Counted from the first letter of the stretch, positions 1 through 5,550 are shown. The stretch: DNA of 5,960 nucleotides from Candidatus Woesearchaeota archaeon (GCA_027083015.1 JALWQS010000042.1:1499-7458), one strand, 5' to 3'. The notes: generated from the letters alone by a model not told the origin. Numbers and translations: made by a program.

Positions 1-45
1 CTGGCGATGGTGCTGCTGAAAGACAAAGAAAAGAAGAAAAAGTAG
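1..45 (+). CDS. C-terminal tail of an unidentified gene (5' end outside window)
   Basis: Frame 1 is open from the left edge and closes at TAG 43-45, giving 14 residues: a short hydrophobic stretch (LAMVLL) followed by a very basic tail, KDKEKKKK. Such Lys-rich ends are common in small archaeal proteins, and the hydrophobic-then-basic pattern would suit the cytosolic end of a membrane segment, but nothing here identifies the family. Frame 3 is also open across these bases and runs into the kinase, so assigning frame 1 is a judgement based on the plausible basic tail and a stop just before the next gene. If real, it lies in the same direction as the kinase with only a short gap and may be co-transcribed with it. 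Confidence 0.4.
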   Translation: MAMVLLKDKEKKKK

Positions 46-74
46 GTTGTTTTTTAAAGCATGTCAGAAAAAAG

Positions 75-1157
75 GTGGTTTTCATCATTCACGAGAAGAA
101 CTGGTTACAGAAATATATCTTTTTGATAATCTTCGGTCTTGTTCTTTCCTCTGTGACCACCATCCTCATCATTAATACGTACGGACAATACGAGAATGTT
201 AATGCTTTGGTGGTTGAACATTTTAAAGCTGAACATGGCATCATGCCTTTGCCCGGAACTAATCGGATCCAAAATTCTGTGAATAAACTATGGGAGACAG
301 TAGCTTTTCTCATCCTTTTTGTCCTCCTCACTTCAATACTGTTCAATGTACTTATCACCAAGACCTTGCGTCTTTCAGTCGTCAAGAAGACTGAAGCCCT
401 GGAGAAGCTAAATAAGGGTTTGGAACTTAAGGTTGCTGAACGTACCAGAGAGATCAAGAAAGAAAAGGATACTATCGCTAAGCTTTTGCATAAGAAAACA
501 GAGTTTATCAACCAGTTGTCTCATGATATTCGTACGCCTTTAACTCCTATCCTTACTATGTGTTCTGTTCTTAAGATGAAATTGAGGGCCAAGGATAATA
601 GGAATCGTTTGGATATCATTGAGCGGAATGCGAATTATCTTAGTTCTTTAGTTGTCGATACGCTTAACCTTGCTAAGCTTGACCTTGGTAAGATAAAGAT
701 CGATAAGAAACCTGTTGACATTCATAGTCTTATTGAGGATTCTTTATCTATGAATTCTGTCATGCTTAAACAGAAGAATATCAAGGTTGTGGACAAGAGT
801 TCTGAAGGTATTGTTGTTGCTTGCGATCCTTTGAGGATCAAGGAGGTCATCCAGAATCTTATCTCTAATGCGATGAAGTTTATGCCTGGATCAGGAAGCA
901 TTGTTTTTGATGCTGTTCGTAAGCGTGATAAGGTCTTGTTGTCTGTTAAGGATGATGGTATCGGCATGGATAAGGAACAGTTAAAGCACATCTTTGAAGA
1001 ATTCTATAAGGGCGATCCTTCTCGTCACAATCTTTCTGCGGGTCTGGGTTTAGCTATCTGTGAGCGTATTGTCAAGAAGCATGGCGGCAGGATCTGGGCA
1101 GAAAGTGAGGGTCCTGGTAAAGGCAGCAGTTTCTTCATAGAACTGCCCCGCAAGTGA
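75..1157 (+). CDS. Transmembrane sensor histidine kinase (HisKA-HATPase_c), orphan
   Basis: An integral membrane two-component sensor kinase that should autophosphorylate on a histidine and pass the phosphate to a response regulator, none of which is in view. From the GTG at 75 (360 aa): TM1 about residues 13-35; a short external loop of about 36 residues, too small for a classical sensor domain; TM2 about 73-96; then a charged coiled-coil linker (about 104-140, with AERTREIKKE) and no evident HAMP domain. The H-box SHDIRTPL carries the phospho-acceptor His150 followed by D151 and T154, the D/ExxT/N pattern linked to phosphatase activity. The ATPase domain has the N-box NLISNAMKF (261-269), G1 DDGIG (293-297), F-box IFEEFYKGD (306-314), G2 GLGLAI (323-328) and a G3-like GKGSSF (349-354), so it looks catalytically complete. 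It ends with TGATGA. The start is uncertain: GTG 75 is the only in-frame start upstream of TM1 and has no ribosome binding site, while ATG 61 would join this frame if one A were added to the A6 run at 69-74. Confidence 0.93.
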   Translation: MVFIIHEKNWLQKYIFLIIFGLVLSSVTTILIINTYGQYENVNALVVEHFKAEHGIMPLPGTNRIQNSVNKLWETVAFLILFVLLTSILFNVLITKTLRLSVVKKTEALEKLNKGLELKVAERTREIKKEKDTIAKLLHKKTEFINQLSHDIRTPLTPILTMCSVLKMKLRAKDNRNRLDIIERNANYLSSLVVDTLNLAKLDLGKIKIDKKPVDIHSLIEDSLSMNSVMLKQKNIKVVDKSSEGIVVACDPLRIKEVIQNLISNAMKFMPGSGSIVFDAVRKRDKVLLSVKDDGIGMDKEQLKHIFEEFYKGDPSRHNLSAGLGLAICERIVKKHGGRIWAESEGPGKGSSFFIELPRK

Positions 1158-1312
1158 TGATCAAGAACTCTTGCCGAGATTCCAACTACAAACACAACAT
1201 TAAGAGACAAAAGAGCCATCAGCTGACAATCATTCTTAAAGCCGAGAAGCTGACGCATCAGCACGCAGCATACACACCATAGTTGTACATATCAGTGGTA
1301 AAACAGTTTAGA

Positions 1313-1320
1313 TTATAAAT
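1313..1320 (+). promoter_or_regulatory. TATA-like box inside the convergent gap
   Basis: TTATAAAT is close to the archaeal TATA consensus and would place a start near 1340 on the + strand. No gene follows, so it is either a chance match in AT-rich DNA or the promoter of a small RNA. The hairpin at 1332-1350 would lie at the start of such a transcript. Confidence 0.2.
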
Positions 1321-1331
1321 GATTAAATAGC

Positions 1332-1350
1332 ATTTTCTTGACGAGAAAAT
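1332..1350 (+). other. Perfect 7-bp hairpin
   Basis: ATTTTCT and AGAAAAT pair perfectly around the loop TGACG. No T-run follows on either strand, so it is not a standard terminator. The stem is A/T-rich and could arise by chance. Confidence 0.3.
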
Positions 1351-1424
1351 ATACTTCTGAACATATATTCTTAAGGTACTAAATACTTAATAATAATCTA
1401 TCATTCACATCTATTGTCACAAAA

Positions 1425-1440
1425 AGAGGTGAAAACCTTT
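1425..1440 (+). other. Six-pair hairpin with GAAA (GNRA) tetraloop
   Basis: AGAGGT and ACCTTT pair (five Watson-Crick pairs and one G-U) around a GAAA loop at 1431-1434, a GNRA tetraloop, which is a stable and functional RNA element. The 5' arm also contains GAGGTG, which resembles a Shine-Dalgarno, but the ATG at 1444 opens only 11 codons. This is the strongest hint of a structured RNA in the gap. Confidence 0.3.
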
Positions 1441-1515
1441 CTGATGAAAAATTCTAAAATCTTGAAGAACAAGGTATAATATGCGCAACAAAACAGACTG
1501 AAAAGAAGATCATAT

Positions 1516-1559
1516 AGAATATAAACTAATGCAGAACATAAACTAAGAACATCAACGAA
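1516..1559. repeat. Three short imperfect direct repeats, consensus AGAAyATaAACtAA
   Basis: Copies lie at 1516-1529, 1533-1546 and 1546-1559. The first two match at 13 of 14 positions; the third matches the second at 12 of 14 and runs into the stop codon and last codons of the pseudouridine synthase gene. The role is unknown; local duplication is the simplest explanation. Confidence 0.5.
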
Positions 1560-2274
1560 ACATATCTATCTCCTTCTTGCTCAGCTTACGATACTTACCA
1601 GGCCTAAGCTCTCCGAGAGAAAGCTTACCGACCTTGACCCTCACCAGCCTTTTGACACCATAACCCAAAGCCTTCATCATACGCCTGACGATACGGTTCT
1701 TACCCTCATGAATAGTCAGTTCAATAACATCCTTCTTACCCTTTGATCTTGAAGGAGAAAAGAAACCAGCATAACGGACCTTAGCAGGTCTAGTCGTGAA
1801 ATCAAGATCCTCAAGAAAGATCCCCTTCTTAAGCTTAACAATATCTTCCTTAGAGAAGTCCTTATCAAGAAATACCAGGTAAGTCTTCTCAACCTCATAA
1901 CGAGGATGCATGATCTTATTCGCCCAATCACCATCATTAGTGAGAAGCAACAAACCCTCAGTCTTATAATCCAATCTACCACAAGGGATAAGCCTCTCAT
2001 TCTTAGGCAAATAAGAAAAGATAGTCTTCCGACCTTTAGGATCAGAAAGAGTCGTCAAGCAATCAACAGGCTTATGAAACATGATATAAAGACGCTTACC
2101 AAGCTCAACCTTACGACCATCAAGAGTTATAACATCCTTCAAAGGATCGGCCTTATCACCCAAACCGATAACAGAACCATTGACCTTGACCTTACCAGCA
2201 GCTATCACTTCCTCAGCCTTACGCCGACTCATAAGACCAGCATTCGCGATTATCTTCTGAACTCTCTGAAGCAT
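1552..2274 (-). CDS. RsuA/RluB-family rRNA pseudouridine synthase
   Basis: A cytosolic enzyme that converts a specific uridine of ribosomal RNA to pseudouridine. The N-terminal S4 RNA-binding domain spans about residues 1-60 (MLQRVQKIIANAGLMSRRKA, then AAGKVKVNG). The catalytic domain carries the family motif GRLDYKTEGLLLLTNDG (99-115) with catalytic Asp102, then YEVEKTY (126-132) and EGKNRIVRRM (190-199), and ends with the usual RLVRVKVGKLSLGEL...R.L...E block. At 240 aa it has the normal length for RsuA, RluB, RluE and RluF, and no key residue is missing. Which rRNA position it modifies cannot be read from sequence. The family is mainly bacterial, whereas archaea chiefly use H/ACA guide RNAs for rRNA pseudouridines, so acquisition from bacteria is likely. 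ATG 2274 has no Shine-Dalgarno, and a TATA-like box about 26 bp upstream suggests a leaderless message. Confidence 0.95.
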   Translation of the reverse strand: MLQRVQKIIANAGLMSRRKAEEVIAAGKVKVNGSVIGLGDKADPLKDVITLDGRKVELGKRLYIMFHKPVDCLTTLSDPKGRKTIFSYLPKNERLIPCGRLDYKTEGLLLLTNDGDWANKIMHPRYEVEKTYLVFLDKDFSKEDIVKLKKGIFLEDLDFTTRPAKVRYAGFFSPSRSKGKKDVIELTIHEGKNRIVRRMMKALGYGVKRLVRVKVGKLSLGELRPGKYRKLSKKEIDMFR

Positions 2275-2293
2275 AAGAGAAGAAGCAAGAAGG

Positions 2294-2305
2294 TTTTTAA
2301 TAAAT
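2294..2305 (-). promoter_or_regulatory. TATA-like box for the pseudouridine synthase gene
   Basis: On the minus strand this reads ATTTATTAAAAA, centred about 26 bp from ATG 2274, which would give a leaderless message and fits the lack of a ribosome binding site. A second AT-rich candidate (ATATATTTAA, about 2313-2322) would give a leader of about 18 nt. Confidence 0.4.
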
Positions 2306-2329
2306 GTATCTGTTAAATATATCTACTTT

Positions 2330-2337
2330 AACCGGTT
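2330..2337. promoter_or_regulatory. AACCGGTT palindrome upstream of the pseudouridine synthase promoter
   Basis: A perfect 8-bp palindrome in otherwise AT-rich DNA, about 30 bp upstream of the nearer TATA-like box and just upstream of the farther one. It could be an operator half-site pair or chance; no second copy was seen in the window. Confidence 0.2.
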
Positions 2338-2355
2338 CAGAATCCGCTCATAGAA

Positions 2356-2604
2356 TCATCTCATAAAGTGAAATATGACGTATAAGACCATAAAAAAAGC
2401 ACTGAGACCTACAGCAAGATAAAGCAAAGTACGGTCATTACTAAAACCGAAAGGTATAGGTCCTATGAAACCACCAACAGCAACCTTAACATCACCACCA
2501 GCAGTATTAGCATCAGGACCATGACCCGAGGCGGTCAAAAAAGAACCGACAACCACAATAACAATACCAAGAAGAATAAGAAAAATTCCTAATAGTATAA
2601 GCAT
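2356..2604 (-). CDS. DUF131/TIGR00304-family archaeal small membrane protein
   Basis: An 82-aa membrane protein of unknown function. TM1 spans about residues 2-22 and begins right at the N-terminus; a Gly-rich loop follows; then the family hallmark GGFIGPIPFGFSNDR (44-58), and TM2 at about 60-80 before a short basic end. The IGPIP.xF...D core between two helices matches my recollection of the archaeal DUF131 family; no function is established for that family. The start is set at ATG 2604 because GAGAGG (2611-2616) lies 6 nt upstream and a hydrophobic start is typical. An in-frame ATG at 2631 would add nine residues, but it overlaps the preceding gene by 17 nt and lacks a ribosome binding site. 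With this start the gene begins 10 nt after the upstream stop, and the Shine-Dalgarno overlaps that stop, so the two are probably translationally coupled. Confidence 0.85.
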   Translation of the reverse strand: MLILLGIFLILLGIVIVVVGSFLTASGHGPDANTAGGDVKVAVGGFIGPIPFGFSNDRTLLYLAVGLSAFFMVLYVIFHFMR

Positions 2605-2609
2605 CCCAA

Positions 2610-2616
2610 ACCTCTC
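2610..2616 (-). promoter_or_regulatory. Shine-Dalgarno that fixes the DUF131 gene start
   Basis: On the minus strand GAGAGGT is followed by TTGGG and ATG 2604. Its first bases are the last two of the preceding gene's TGA stop (2615-2617), a typical coupling arrangement. Confidence 0.65.
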
Positions 2617-2923
2617 ATTGCTTGATAACATTCTGCATCTTCTGCAGGACCTTATCCAAGGTAAAGAAGAGATTAAAATCGGTCACTTCACTATTATAGA
2701 CACTACCATTATCAACGAGCTTAGCCGCAATCTCAAACTTATTACGACCAGAACCTACATGTTTAAGGTTTATCGTTATCTTCTCAAAATTAGAGCACAT
2801 GTCGCTTATCTTACGGACATGGTTACCGATCATCTTCTTAAGAATAACCATCGAACCGCCGTCCAGGTCCTTAAAACCGACCAATTCAATATTTCCCCCT
2901 AACATTATACTTTCAGAATCCAT
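2615..2923 (-). CDS. Small protein with HPF/RaiA-like fold pattern, function unknown
   Basis: A 102-aa soluble protein. I do not recognise a named family with certainty. The predicted order is beta (11-17, NIELVGF), a long helix (about 22-43), beta (46-55, EKITINLKHV), beta (63-70, FEIAAKLV), beta (74-80) and a C-terminal helix (82-101). That beta-alpha-beta-beta-beta-alpha order, and an ending in which an acidic residue precedes an aromatic residue and then a helix with L-D-K-V-L-Q-K-M, resemble ribosome hibernation factors (HPF/RaiA) and the related PHA-granule regulator family. If so it may bind the ribosome, but this is inference from pattern. The start is ATG 2923: GAGGTG (2933-2938) sits 9 nt upstream, whereas the alternative GTG 2935 overlaps that site. 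It is the first gene of a two-gene unit with the DUF131 membrane protein. Confidence 0.8.
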   Translation of the reverse strand: MDSESIMLGGNIELVGFKDLDGGSMVILKKMIGNHVRKISDMCSNFEKITINLKHVGSGRNKFEIAAKLVDNGSVYNSEVTDFNLFFTLDKVLQKMQNVIKQ

Positions 2924-2932
2924 TTTGCTAAA

Positions 2933-2938
2933 CACCTC
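2933..2938 (-). promoter_or_regulatory. Shine-Dalgarno that fixes the HPF-like gene start
   Basis: GAGGTG on the minus strand, 9 nt before ATG 2923, matches the archaeal anti-Shine-Dalgarno. It overlaps the alternative in-frame GTG at 2935, which argues against that start. Confidence 0.7.
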
Positions 2939-2980
2939 ACTTTGTTTAGTTCACTACAAAGCTATAATTCTCATTGGAGT

Positions 2981-2990
2981 ATTTAAATAT
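2981..2990 (-). promoter_or_regulatory. TATA-like box for the HPF-like/DUF131 unit
   Basis: ATATTTAAAT on the minus strand. A start about 26 bp downstream (near 2960) would leave a leader of about 36 nt, long enough to hold the Shine-Dalgarno at 2933-2938. Confidence 0.5.
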
Positions 2991-3054
2991 TTTGATTAAT
3001 GATTCGCAATCCTAGAAACGCTCTAGAAAAGCTGCTTAATCATACGCATAAGAC

Positions 3055-3060
3055 AAAAAA
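3055..3060 (-). terminator. T6 tract downstream of the lipoprotein gene
   Basis: A run of six T on the minus strand, 11 bp beyond the lipoprotein stop codon. Archaeal transcription commonly ends at oligo-T without a required hairpin. Confidence 0.45.
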
Positions 3061-3071
3061 TAAGAGCTGAC

Positions 3072-4130
3072 TCATGAGTGCCGACACATCAACGTATAAT
3101 TAGGATTAGAGAGCCTGTAATCCACAACATCAGTCAAATTCTCCAGAAAAAAAGGTATGCCCCGATCATCAAAAGCATCGGGAGAAAGATCCACATGCCC
3201 GGACAAGACAACAGACTCGGTAAGATTAACCTTAACACCTGCAAGGTCAGAATGAACATTCCAATCCCAAAATCTTGATTCCGGATCATACCAAAAAGTC
3301 ATCTCCTTCTTATCATAATTAGCAAAAAAAGGGTAAAGACCGCTAAGTTCAACAACAAAACGGCCAGTAACAACATCATAATCCACAACAGCACCATGAG
3401 CAAAGACCTGATACTCCTTAAAATCATAACCCTGCTCCTGACCCTCAGATACCTTCTGACGGACAAACTTACGACCCTCCTCAGAATCAATGTTTATGAC
3501 AGGAAAACTCCAATACTTACCAGTGCGCAAAGGCCAATGAAACATCTTCAACTGACGACCGGGACTGTCAGGATCCCAAACCAAAGACAGATCTTGCTGA
3601 GAATAAGCCAGTTCCTTCTTCAAAACATCAAGAAAAAAATCAAGCCTGTACTCCTCAGGCTCAGAACAGCCAGAACTATCATAGACAGGAACCAACTTTA
3701 TAGGTTCATACCTTCCAACAACATAAACATCACCGCTTACCCAATTATCACCCTCAGGTCGGCGGGAAACAAGCTCAGAAAAGGTCTCTGCGCGGCGAAG
3801 ATACAAAGAACGGATATTCAGGTCATTCTCCTGAGCAGTATAAGGGATAGTCACATTAATAAATGTCTTATTCTCCACCAGGACCACAAAATACCGGATA
3901 GTCGTCTTATCACCAACAGCCTGTTCCTGCTTGATTACCCAATAATCACCGACAGACCAAATAGGAGCGTAAGCCTTTTCAGGACCTAACATCGCTGAAC
4001 TCCTGATAAGACCATCTCCAGAGAGAGAAGCATCACTAGAACAGCCAGAAAGGACAAACAAGATACCTGACACAAGAATAACAAAAACTGTCAAAAAACC
4101 GGCAGATGTGACTGATAATAGACGCTTCAT
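3072..4130 (-). CDS. Secreted lipoprotein of unknown function
   Basis: A 352-aa exported protein anchored outside the membrane. A basic start (MKR), a long hydrophobic segment (about residues 11-28) and the lipobox LSGC with Cys30 form a lipoprotein signal; the mature protein would begin at Cys30. After a Ser-rich linker come two related aromatic motifs, WSVGDYW (58-64) and TGKYWSF (203-209), and later FWYDPESRFWDW (279-290). This W-x-G-x-YW plus late WY-D/P pattern recalls a loose group of exported beta-rich proteins, but I cannot name a family. Five N-glycosylation sequons occur in the mature part (N87, N92, N302, N331, N344), which suits archaeal surface glycoproteins. C155 and C349 could form a disulfide. 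No catalytic motif is evident. ATG 4130 has a weak GGGAG about 4 nt upstream and a TATA-like box about 36 bp away. It diverges from the methylthiotransferase gene. Confidence 0.85.
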   Translation of the reverse strand: MKRLLSVTSAGFLTVFVILVSGILFVLSGCSSDASLSGDGLIRSSAMLGPEKAYAPIWSVGDYWVIKQEQAVGDKTTIRYFVVLVENKTFINVTIPYTAQENDLNIRSLYLRRAETFSELVSRRPEGDNWVSGDVYVVGRYEPIKLVPVYDSSGCSEPEEYRLDFFLDVLKKELAYSQQDLSLVWDPDSPGRQLKMFHWPLRTGKYWSFPVINIDSEEGRKFVRQKVSEGQEQGYDFKEYQVFAHGAVVDYDVVTGRFVVELSGLYPFFANYDKKEMTFWYDPESRFWDWNVHSDLAGVKVNLTESVVLSGHVDLSPDAFDDRGIPFFLENLTDVVDYRLSNPNYTLMCRHS

Positions 4131-4160
4131 AAAACTCCCATCTTACTAACAGAACAGCTC

Positions 4161-4170
4161 TTTTAAATAT
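4161..4170 (-). promoter_or_regulatory. TATA-like box for the lipoprotein gene
   Basis: ATATTTAAAA on the minus strand, predicting a start near 4140 and a leader of about 10 nt before ATG 4130. It forms one half of a divergent promoter pair. Confidence 0.5.
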
Positions 4171-4191
4171 TACCCATAGGATACCGCCATC

Positions 4192-4203
4192 TATTAATAA
4201 AAG
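4192..4203 (+). promoter_or_regulatory. TATA-like box for the methylthiotransferase gene
   Basis: TATTAATAAAAG is centred about 28 bp before ATG 4225, so the message would be leaderless or nearly so. This fits the absence of a well-placed Shine-Dalgarno. Only about 21 bp separate it from the lipoprotein TATA-like box that points the other way. Confidence 0.45.
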
Positions 4204-4224
4204 ACCAGGATACAAAAGATCAAA

Positions 4225-5526
4225 ATGACCAAGATATCAGCAGTAACATACGGATGCAGCCTTAACCACTCAGACACAGAAGCCATGCTAAGCCATCTTA
4301 AAAAAGCAGGGCACGAGATAATTGAGGAACCAGATAATGCAGACCTTGTGCTAATCAACTCCTGCACTGTAAAGAACCTGGCAGAAAAAAAACTGTTCAA
4401 AGCCATAAAAGAGTTCGAAGCAAAAGGCAAAAAAGTGATTATCGCAGGATGCGTAGCGCAGGCCCATCAAGAATATCTAAGCTCAAGATTACAGGAATAC
4501 TCAGTCATAGGAACAAGACAGATAAACAATGTAGCAGAGATCGTAGATTCAACACTCAAAGGCAGGACAATCCACGCGATAGATATGGACTGCGAAAAAA
4601 GAATATGCATACCCATCATAAGAAAAAACCCTTACGTAGGGATCGTCCCCATAGCAGAAGGATGCCTTGGAAACTGCACATACTGCAAAACAAGATTCGC
4701 AAGAGGAACAATAAAAAGCTATGAACCAGAAGCGATCATACAAAGGATAAAGACAGATATAGCATCAGGATGCAAAGAGATATGGCTGACAGCACAAGAC
4801 TGCGGAGCATACGGAGCAGAGATAGGAACAAACCTTCCAGAACTGTTAAATAAAGTACTTGAAATCTACGGAGATTTCAAGGTCAGGCTGGGAATGGCAA
4901 ACCCAAACCACATACATAAGTTCTTGCCAGAGATGATAAGAATCTACAAAAAACACGCTACAGAAAAAGGAAAACTTTTTGCGTTCATACACCTACCAGT
5001 ACAGTCAGGCTCAGACGAGATACTGAAAAAGATGAGACGACAATACAACACAAAACAGTTCAAAGAGATCATAATAGCATTAAGAAAAGAAGTACCTCAC
5101 ATAACTATCTCCACAGATATAATCGTCGGTTTTCCTGGAGAGACAGAAGAACAGTTCAAAGAGACGCTAAAACTCGTAGAAGAAAGCGATTTTGATGTCA
5201 TCAATGTCTCAAGATTCTGGGCCAGACCAGGAACAGAAGCAGCGATGATGCCAAATCAGATACACGGACAAGTATCAAAGATAAGGTCAGAAGAGCTGAA
5301 CAAGATAAAAAACAAGAAAAGCAAAGGAAGAAACCAAAGATGGAAAGAGTGGGAAGGAACAATAATCATCGACGAGAAAGGAACAACAGGAGGATGGGTA
5401 GGAAGAAACTACGCCTATAAGCCAGTAGCAGTAAAAGGCAACTATAAGCTAGGTCAAGAAGCTAAAGTAAAAATAAAAGGAATACATACCCATTACCTTG
5501 AAGGAACAGAAAAAGAAGAAACATAA
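4225..5526 (+). CDS. tRNA (t6A37) C2-methylthiotransferase, archaeal MtaB/CDKAL1 type
   Basis: A radical-SAM enzyme that adds a methylthio group to N6-threonylcarbamoyladenosine at position 37 of tRNAs reading ANN codons, giving ms2t6A; it acts in the cytosol and uses two 4Fe-4S clusters. The N-terminal UPF0004 domain has its three cluster cysteines: C11 (YGCSLN), C47 (NSCTVKN) and C76 (AGCVAQ). The radical-SAM CxxxCxxC is at C147, C151 and C154 (EGCLGNCTYC). Further family blocks are HLPVQSGSDEILKKMRR (256-272), TDIIVGFPGETEEQF (297-311) and FWARPGTEA (331-339). A TRAM RNA-binding domain fills about 373-428. At 433 aa it has the usual length and is complete. Assignment to the t6A rather than the i6A (MiaB) branch rests on overall resemblance to archaeal/CDKAL1 proteins. 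Codon use is unlike the neighbours: 18 of 19 arginines are AGA/AGG and lysine is mostly AAA. Confidence 0.93.
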   Translation: MTKISAVTYGCSLNHSDTEAMLSHLKKAGHEIIEEPDNADLVLINSCTVKNLAEKKLFKAIKEFEAKGKKVIIAGCVAQAHQEYLSSRLQEYSVIGTRQINNVAEIVDSTLKGRTIHAIDMDCEKRICIPIIRKNPYVGIVPIAEGCLGNCTYCKTRFARGTIKSYEPEAIIQRIKTDIASGCKEIWLTAQDCGAYGAEIGTNLPELLNKVLEIYGDFKVRLGMANPNHIHKFLPEMIRIYKKHATEKGKLFAFIHLPVQSGSDEILKKMRRQYNTKQFKEIIIALRKEVPHITISTDIIVGFPGETEEQFKETLKLVEESDFDVINVSRFWARPGTEAAMMPNQIHGQVSKIRSEELNKIKNKKSKGRNQRWKEWEGTIIIDEKGTTGGWVGRNYAYKPVAVKGNYKLGQEAKVKIKGIHTHYLEGTEKEET

Positions 5527-5528
5527 AA

Positions 5529-5550
5529 ATATATGAAACATATATGAAAC
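5529..5550. repeat. Perfect 11-bp tandem duplication
   Basis: ATATATGAAAC occurs twice without a gap, at 5529-5539 and 5540-5550, in the 49-bp gap between two convergent genes just past the methylthiotransferase stop. It is probably a slippage product. Confidence 0.7.

Larger units (their letters stand above)
1158..1551. other. 394-bp AT-rich non-coding gap between convergent genes
   Basis: The kinase (+) and the pseudouridine synthase (-) both end at this gap. It needs no promoter for either gene, so terminators alone would not explain its length. I find no convincing coding region: ATGs at 1319, 1444, 1481 and 1530 open only a few codons each, and the minus-strand starts checked close quickly. 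No tRNA T-loop motif is present on either strand. It does hold a TATA-like box (1313-1320), a 7-bp perfect hairpin (1332-1350), a GAAA-tetraloop hairpin (1425-1440), two copies of AGCTGAC (1221-1227, 1248-1254) and a set of short direct repeats (1516-1559). An uncharacterised RNA, a long 3' region or the remains of a lost gene are all possible. Confidence 0.6.

Noticed and set aside
1154..1226. GTGATGA at the end of the kinase gene as a C box with CTGA at 1223-1226
   Set aside because: The C box is the last codon and double stop of the kinase, the flanks do not pair, and no internal boxes are present.
1444..1479. 11-codon open frame preceded by GAGGTG
   Set aside because: The Shine-Dalgarno-like bases are too far from the ATG and are part of a hairpin stem, and the peptide is too short to support.
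1442..1505. Possible C/D box guide RNA: TGATGA at 1442-1447, CTGA at 1498-1501, and a short CTTT/AAAG terminal pairing
   Set aside because: The base before the C box is C rather than a purine, no proper D' and C' boxes lie between, and the inner spacing is too long for a standard archaeal C/D RNA.
1906..2316. 136-codon + frame antisense to the pseudouridine synthase gene
   Set aside because: It lies almost wholly opposite a gene with complete family motifs and shows no recognisable protein features.
2618..2902. 94-codon + frame antisense to the HPF-like gene
   Set aside because: The minus frame has a well-placed Shine-Dalgarno, a TATA-like box and an ordered fold pattern; the + frame has none of these.
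3396..3989. 197-codon open frame on the + strand, antisense to the lipoprotein gene
   Set aside because: Its translation is a low-complexity mix of I, L, T and R with no domain pattern, as expected opposite a coding strand; the minus-strand protein has a signal peptide, lipobox and coherent motifs.
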